From: Solobacterium sp.
Lineage (GTDB): Bacteria; Bacillota_I; Bacilli_A; Erysipelotrichales; Erysipelotrichaceae
DNA length: 64,000 bases
Reading direction: 5' to 3'
Assembly (NCBI GenBank): GCA_017404505.1
Contig: JAFRCE010000003.1
Span: 96,999-160,998 of the forward strand
The notes beneath the pieces were generated by a model. That model was not told the DNA's origin. It did no database searches and saw only the letters and a list, made by a program, of their open reading frames with translations. Shown here one piece after another: positions 59,889 through 64,000 of this stretch. Every line of letters begins with the position of its first letter. The stretch's first letter is position 1. The position numbers were made by a program, and so were the translations under genes.

Positions 59889-60579
59889 TCTTATCGGTTC
59901 CCAGGATCTTTTCTTTATTCAGTGCGACAACAGCCAGAATGATCAGCTGCAGGGCAAAGGCGATAAACGTGAACATGTATTCACCGCGGGCCAGGAAGTG
60001 GCCGGCAATGCAGTTAAGCAGGATATTGATCCAGCTGGATGCGGCGATCGCGAAGACAAAACTGTACAGGCGCATGTCACACCGCTGGGCCACATAAGGA
60101 ATGATGCCGTTGGGAATGCCGGGAATCATGCAGGCAAGCGCGGTGACAAAACGGGGATCGGCACTGTTCATCTTGTTCAGCAGCCAGCCGTTTTTCTGCT
60201 CAAGCCCAAGCGCCTCGGTCAAAGAGCGGCCGAAGAAGCGAGCCAGGAAAAAGACCAGTCCGTTGCCGCAGACAAAACCCGTCCAGCAGACCAGGAAAGA
60301 CCGCCACCAGCCAAAGATCACGGCACCGGCGACCTGAAAGACCGGTCCGGGCAGTACGATACTGACGACCTGCAGGATACTGACAAGAAACAGCGCGGCC
60401 AGACCGGTGAAGAGCGACTGTCCGGCCAGGAAAGCAGAAAGCTGCTGCTCGTCCCCATTGCGGATCAGGGCGATCATTTCGACCAGCACGTCCTTGAACA
60501 TGAACCAGCAGATCACACCGGTCAGAACGATCAGGGCGATCAGGATCAGATATAAAGTTTTCCGGTTAATCTTACGCAT
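59872..60579 (-). CDS. TVP38/TMEM64 (VTT domain) family membrane protein
   Basis: The 235-residue protein has about six hydrophobic segments and the VTT features VLPGPVFQVAGAVIFG, GNGLVFFLARFFGRSL and CMIPGIPNGIIPYVA. DedA-type relatives act in membrane integrity and lipid or undecaprenyl-phosphate movement. A TTGCAA/TACGAT promoter lies upstream; the ribosome binding site is weak. Confidence 0.9.
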   Translation of the reverse strand: MRKINRKTLYLILIALIVLTGVICWFMFKDVLVEMIALIRNGDEQQLSAFLAGQSLFTGLAALFLVSILQVVSIVLPGPVFQVAGAVIFGWWRSFLVCWTGFVCGNGLVFFLARFFGRSLTEALGLEQKNGWLLNKMNSADPRFVTALACMIPGIPNGIIPYVAQRCDMRLYSFVFAIAASSWINILLNCIAGHFLARGEYMFTFIAFALQLIILAVVALNKEKILGTDKKTEAQ

Positions 60580-60613
60580 AAATCACAGTTACCTAAAAAA
60601 CCTCAATGACAGT

Positions 60614-60642
60614 ATCGTATGCAAAAATGGGATATTTTGCAA
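60614..60642 (-). promoter_or_regulatory. Promoter of TVP38 gene
   Basis: TTGCAA (60637-60642) and TACGAT (60614-60619) are 17 bases apart on the minus strand. Confidence 0.6.
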
Positions 60643-60645
60643 CGA

Positions 60646-61506
60646 TTAAAAAACAATATAGTGTTTTACGGCAGCCGCAAAACCGTCTTCGGAAGCGGCC
60701 GGGGCGATCCATTCCGCCTTTTCTTTCAGTTCGGCCATCCCGTCACTGACACAGACGCTGTGCGGAAAACATGCAAACATGCTGAGATCGTTCAGCCCGT
60801 CGCCGATCACCAGCACCTCATCCGGACGGATGCCTTTTCTTTCGCACTGTTCGAGCAGGATCTTTCCCTTGGTGGCAGCCGCGTCGGTGATCTCGTAATT
60901 GTCGCCGGCCGAGGAAAAATAAACGATGTCCGGATATTTCTTCAGGGCGTTGCCGATCTGAATCATCTGATCCTGTTCCATGTCATAGCATTCCAGTTTC
61001 AGGATCTCAGTGTCGCTTTTCAGCAGCGCGTCGACATAGCGGATACCGGTCATGTTCATGGCTGGAATACTGCGGACGACTTCCGGCTTTTCCAGATCTT
61101 CGCGGCGGAAGCCCTGTCTTGCCAGCATGCGTTTCCTGTAGGCTCTCCGGCCGGCTTCCTCATCCATATGCGTGCATACACCGGCGGTGGTGAACATCAT
61201 GGAAGGAATGCCGTTGAAATCAAACAGCTGCAGAAGTTCCCTAACGATCTTTTTATTAAAATAGCGGGTGCTCAGAATCATCCCCTCTTCATCGACATAC
61301 TCAGCGCCGTTGGCGAGGATCGCCTCATAGCTGACTTTTTTGCCGGCAAACAGAGCATGGACACCGGTATAATTGCGGCCGCTGGCGGCAGTGAAAACAA
61401 TACCTTTCCGGTTCAGAGCCTGAATCGTTTCGATGTTTCTTTGGGAAATGGTTCCGTCGCTTTTCAGCAATGTGCCGTCCAGATCGCTGGCCACAAGTCT
61501 GATCAT
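60646..61506 (-). CDS. HAD superfamily phosphatase, Cof-type
   Basis: The 286-residue protein has motif I LVASDLDGTLL, AASGRNYTG, and VIGDGLNDLSMF, matching HAD IIB proteins. It likely removes phosphate from a sugar phosphate or flavin compound. GGGAG precedes ATG 61506, and TATAAT stands about 30 bases upstream, so this gene has a normal leader, unlike its neighbours. Confidence 0.92.
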   Translation of the reverse strand: MIRLVASDLDGTLLKSDGTISQRNIETIQALNRKGIVFTAASGRNYTGVHALFAGKKVSYEAILANGAEYVDEEGMILSTRYFNKKIVRELLQLFDFNGIPSMMFTTAGVCTHMDEEAGRRAYRKRMLARQGFRREDLEKPEVVRSIPAMNMTGIRYVDALLKSDTEILKLECYDMEQDQMIQIGNALKKYPDIVYFSSAGDNYEITDAAATKGKILLEQCERKGIRPDEVLVIGDGLNDLSMFACFPHSVCVSDGMAELKEKAEWIAPAASEDGFAAAVKHYIVF

Positions 61507-61550
61507 AGAAATACTCCCTGTTCAATATACTTATTATATTATTCTACACA

Positions 61551-61576
61551 TAAAAAAAGACGGATAACACCGTCTT
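61551..61576 (-). terminator. Terminator of pcp unit
   Basis: AAGACGG pairs with CCGTCTT around a six-base loop, followed by seven T residues on the minus strand. Confidence 0.85.
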
Positions 61577-61743
61577 CATGACTGCTTTGTCCAGGACTGC
61601 CAGGCTTTGCGGATTTCTTCCGGAGCTTCCGCCCTGAGACCGGCTGTCTCGCCGTCCGCGATGTATTCCAGCCAGTACCGGCTGAACCAGTCCAGCTGTT
61701 CTTCATGGCTCATTTCCGGCCAGGTCAGAGGCAATTCGTTCAT
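61576..61743 (-). CDS. Short hypothetical protein downstream of pcp
   Basis: A 55-residue reading frame starts at ATG 61743, overlapping the pcp stop by ATGA, and ends at 61576. It begins MNELPLTWPEMSHEEQLDWF and has a Trp-rich, acidic helical look with no known domain. The tight overlap and the terminator right after it support a real gene translated by coupling. Confidence 0.65.
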   Translation of the reverse strand: MNELPLTWPEMSHEEQLDWFSRYWLEYIADGETAGLRAEAPEEIRKAWQSWTKQS

Positions 61744-62354
61744 TCTTCTTCTCCGATCACCTGAATGGCGGCGTTGATGCCCTTAACGATATCGGCCAGT
61801 TCCATCGAAGGATATTCCTTTTCCTTGTTCTGTGTCTGCTCCGGCAGAAACGGGACATGGATGAAGCCGCTGACGATATCGGGATGATGAAGCGTGCAGT
61901 AATGGCGGACGCCGTAAAGAACATGATTGCATACATATGTTCCGGCTGTGTTGGAGATTTCCGCTGCGACCCCCGCCTTTTCGGCAGCTTCCTTCATGCG
62001 CCTGAGCGGCAGATTGCTGAAATAGGCATCCGGTCCGTCCGCATAGATTGCTTCATCGATGGGCGTGTTATGGGCGTTGTCACCGAAGGACGGATAATCG
62101 TCGCAGTTGATGCCGACTCTTTCAAAGGACAGTGCCTTGCGGCCGCCGGCCTGGCCGATACTGATCACCGCGTCCGGATGAACTTCTTCGATCTTCGCGG
62201 CAATGATCCGCAGCGCTTCGTAGCGGACAACCGGGATCTGAAGCGGAACGATCTGATGGCGGCCGATGACAGACGGCAGTTTTCTGACTGCTTCCAGAGC
62301 AGGATTGACGGTTTCACCGCCAAATGGTTCAAAACCAGTAACGAGTATTTTCAT
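61740..62354 (-). CDS. pcp: Pyroglutamyl-peptidase I
   Basis: The 204-residue cysteine peptidase begins MKILVTGFEPFGG and has the active-site Cys in NTAGTYVCNHVLYG, with catalytic Glu and His elsewhere (FERVGIN region and GFIHVPFLPEQ). It removes N-terminal pyroglutamate from peptides. ATG 62354 is chosen: TATAAT lies seven bases upstream and no ribosome binding site exists. The open frame also has an ATG at 62363. Confidence 0.95.
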   Translation of the reverse strand: MKILVTGFEPFGGETVNPALEAVRKLPSVIGRHQIVPLQIPVVRYEALRIIAAKIEEVHPDAVISIGQAGGRKALSFERVGINCDDYPSFGDNAHNTPIDEAIYADGPDAYFSNLPLRRMKEAAEKAGVAAEISNTAGTYVCNHVLYGVRHYCTLHHPDIVSGFIHVPFLPEQTQNKEKEYPSMELADIVKGINAAIQVIGEEE

Positions 62355-62361
62355 AACATGC

Positions 62362-62367
62362 ATTATA
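62362..62367 (-). promoter_or_regulatory. -10 box TGA-TATAAT, leaderless start of pcp
   Basis: Seven bases separate TATAAT from ATG 62354 on the minus strand; TGA precedes it as an extended -10. Confidence 0.6.
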
Positions 62368-62390
62368 TCATACCAATATCACGCAGATAA

Positions 62391-62419
62391 TTGACTTATG
62401 GTCAAATATTAGGTAAATA
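62391..62419 (+). promoter_or_regulatory. Promoter of gene at 62427, leaderless
   Basis: TTGACT (62391-62396) and TAAATA (62414-62419) are 17 bases apart. The -10 ends seven bases before ATG 62427 and there is no ribosome binding site. Confidence 0.65.
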
Positions 62420-62426
62420 ATAAAGT

Positions 62427-63584
62427 ATGGAAGAGATGGAAAAAGTAACTGTTGAAGAGCCGGAAATTCCCTTTCAGAAGAAAGCGGAACAGCCAGCTGT
62501 CAGACCCCGCAAAAAACATCGGATCCCGGCCGCTGCCTGGGTCGGTTTTGTTGGTGCCTTCGCCGTGGCTTCCGGGCTTGGCGGCTATCAATTTTATCAT
62601 ACGGTTCACGGCGAGGATCTTACCCTTCTTACCACCCAGATGACACCGCCTGACTACGGCGGCTATGACGGTCAGGGAACGATCGAAGACGATGATTTCC
62701 ATCCGGAGGCGGAAGCGCTGCAGCAGCTGCAGGAGGAAATCGATGCCCGGGCTGCCCGCCACCGTGACACAACGGATCTGCAGCGCCTGTATGACAGTAT
62801 CGACTGCGGCTTTGACCGCACGGAAGGACTGCATAACGGCGACAAAGTCATCTACGCCTGCACGTTCGACACCGACGCAGCCGAAAAGGCAAACTACAAC
62901 CTTTCCGAACTGATCCTGACCTTTACCGTCACCGGTCTGCGCCAGTTCCAGACCCTTGATCCGTTTGAAAACGTCTCAGCCCGCTGGACGCTCGGCATGG
63001 ACTACGCGGCCGGCATTGAACTGAGCATACCGGACGAACTGCAGGAATACGGCATCACCTATGATTACGACTACGGCGGTGATGACTACAACGGTCATTC
63101 CATCTTCATCAATGCCGCGGCTGACGAAGAAGCCCTGAAGGAAATGGGCTATGTCCTGTCCGGCACCCGCTTTGAATACGAACTCGGTCCGCGGCCGAAA
63201 CGCATTACCGACGCCGAGGAACTGAGCAATGAAGAACTCACCTATATTACCGACACGCTCAGGGCAATGCTGGAAGAAGAACTGGAGGCCTGCGGCTGGA
63301 CTGCGGAAATGACCCGCTCCACGGTACATATCAACGGCATCGGTGAAAGCTATCTTTCCCGCAATACCGCCTACTTCTCCGACCGGACGAACGGATTCAC
63401 CGTCATCTTCACGCTGGACACAGACGGCGGCGGCTGGTTCAACCTCAACAATTATGACGCCCGCTTCATCGGCCAGATTTACCGCATGAGCGACGGCTCG
63501 ATCCAGTTCCTGACCCGGACGGCCCATGCCTGCCGCTTTACCGGCAGCTTTGGCGCCTTTGAACTGCAACAGATATCCAACTGA
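62427..63584 (+). CDS. Membrane-anchored extracytoplasmic protein, unknown function
   Basis: The 385-residue protein has a charged N-terminus, one membrane segment (about 37-55), then a soluble acidic domain with LQRLYDSIDCGF, TFTVTGLRQFQTL and a Tyr/Asp-rich DYDYGGDDYNG stretch. I recognise no domain. It diverges from pcp, and both genes have -10 boxes seven bases from their start codons. A terminator follows. Confidence 0.75.
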   Translation: MEEMEKVTVEEPEIPFQKKAEQPAVRPRKKHRIPAAAWVGFVGAFAVASGLGGYQFYHTVHGEDLTLLTTQMTPPDYGGYDGQGTIEDDDFHPEAEALQQLQEEIDARAARHRDTTDLQRLYDSIDCGFDRTEGLHNGDKVIYACTFDTDAAEKANYNLSELILTFTVTGLRQFQTLDPFENVSARWTLGMDYAAGIELSIPDELQEYGITYDYDYGGDDYNGHSIFINAAADEEALKEMGYVLSGTRFEYELGPRPKRITDAEELSNEELTYITDTLRAMLEEELEACGWTAEMTRSTVHINGIGESYLSRNTAYFSDRTNGFTVIFTLDTDGGGWFNLNNYDARFIGQIYRMSDGSIQFLTRTAHACRFTGSFGAFELQQISN

Positions 63585-63590
63585 AACATG

Positions 63591-63613
63591 ACCGCCTGAA
63601 AGGGCGGTTTTTT
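63591..63613 (+). terminator. Terminator of gene at 62427
   Basis: ACCGCC pairs with GGCGGT around a six-base loop, followed by TTTTT. Confidence 0.85.
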
Positions 63614-63624
63614 AAACGTTTCCA
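63611..63624 (+). promoter_or_regulatory. Possible cre site before GH1 gene
   Basis: TTTAAACGTTTCCA matches the catabolite-responsive element consensus TGWAANCGNTNWCA at all but two defined positions. It overlaps the -35 region of a TTTCCA/TACAAT promoter. Confidence 0.35.
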
Positions 63625-63655
63625 TCGCTTTATAATTCCGATACAATAGAAGTAA

Positions 63656-64000
<345 letters not shown>

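Overview
The window reads as a chromosome segment of a Bacillota (Firmicutes) bacterium, by inference most likely from the class Erysipelotrichia. The evidence is a type-B RNase P RNA directly after gpsB, the recU-pbp1A pair diverging from gpsB, the order recO / dimer-type glyS / dnaG / rpoD / trmK, RNase Y with YmdB, an RNase J-family protein, and many PTS and cell-wall genes. Base composition is fairly even (about half G+C by eye). I see no tRNA or rRNA gene, CRISPR array, insertion sequence or prophage. No stretch longer than 300 bases lacks a gene; the longest gaps (27310-27601 and 42245-42470) hold promoters, terminators and a possible attenuator.

Layout. 1-7.9 kb (minus strand): a FtsX-type ABC exporter (permease cut by the left edge), rpsO, a four-gene unit of a heavy-metal-associated protein, a ZIP metal transporter and two methyltransferases, then an unusual PTS EIIB-ROK fusion. 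7.5-11.8 kb: fmt-lepA-hemW and a small membrane protein. 11.8-16.9 kb: rpsT, a PrsW-type protease, an FprA flavodiiron protein, and a MerR regulator divergent from an orphan PTS EIIB protein. 17-27.3 kb: a housekeeping run (phoH, lipoprotein, ybeY, dgkA, cdd, era, recO, glyS, dnaG, rpoD, trmK). 27.6-33 kb: a surface module of a lipoprotein, a large secreted glucosaminidase and a PASTA protein. 33-44 kb: ffh, ssb, a FeoB-associated protein, ftsK, a degenerate RNase J, miaB, a ferredoxin, ymdB and rny. 44-50 kb: sugar acetyltransferase, zinc-ribbon protein, a wall-binding beta-lactamase-like protein, a PAP2 phosphatase, recA, pgsA, rnpB and gpsB. 50-64 kb: recU, a class A PBP, an old-yellow-enzyme reductase, three HAD phosphatases, a PstS-like protein, fructokinase, a TVP38 protein, pyroglutamyl peptidase, an unknown anchored protein, and the start of a GH1 6-phospho-beta-glucosidase cut by the right edge.

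The most interesting signals are regulatory. Ten genes have a -10 hexamer placed 6-8 bases before the start codon with no ribosome binding site, which predicts leaderless mRNAs; two of these form divergent pairs. A 16-base palindrome (GTTAGATTrAACTAAy) precedes both the metal-transport unit and the FeoB-associated gene, suggesting one metal regulon. The MerR/EIIB intergenic region has a 19-base promoter spacer holding a perfect dyad, as in MerR-activated promoters. Other odd items are the RNase J-family protein that has lost its metal ligands, a sigma-A with a roughly 230-residue lysine/alanine-rich N-terminal extension, the EIIB-ROK fusion, and a possible attenuator in front of ymdB.
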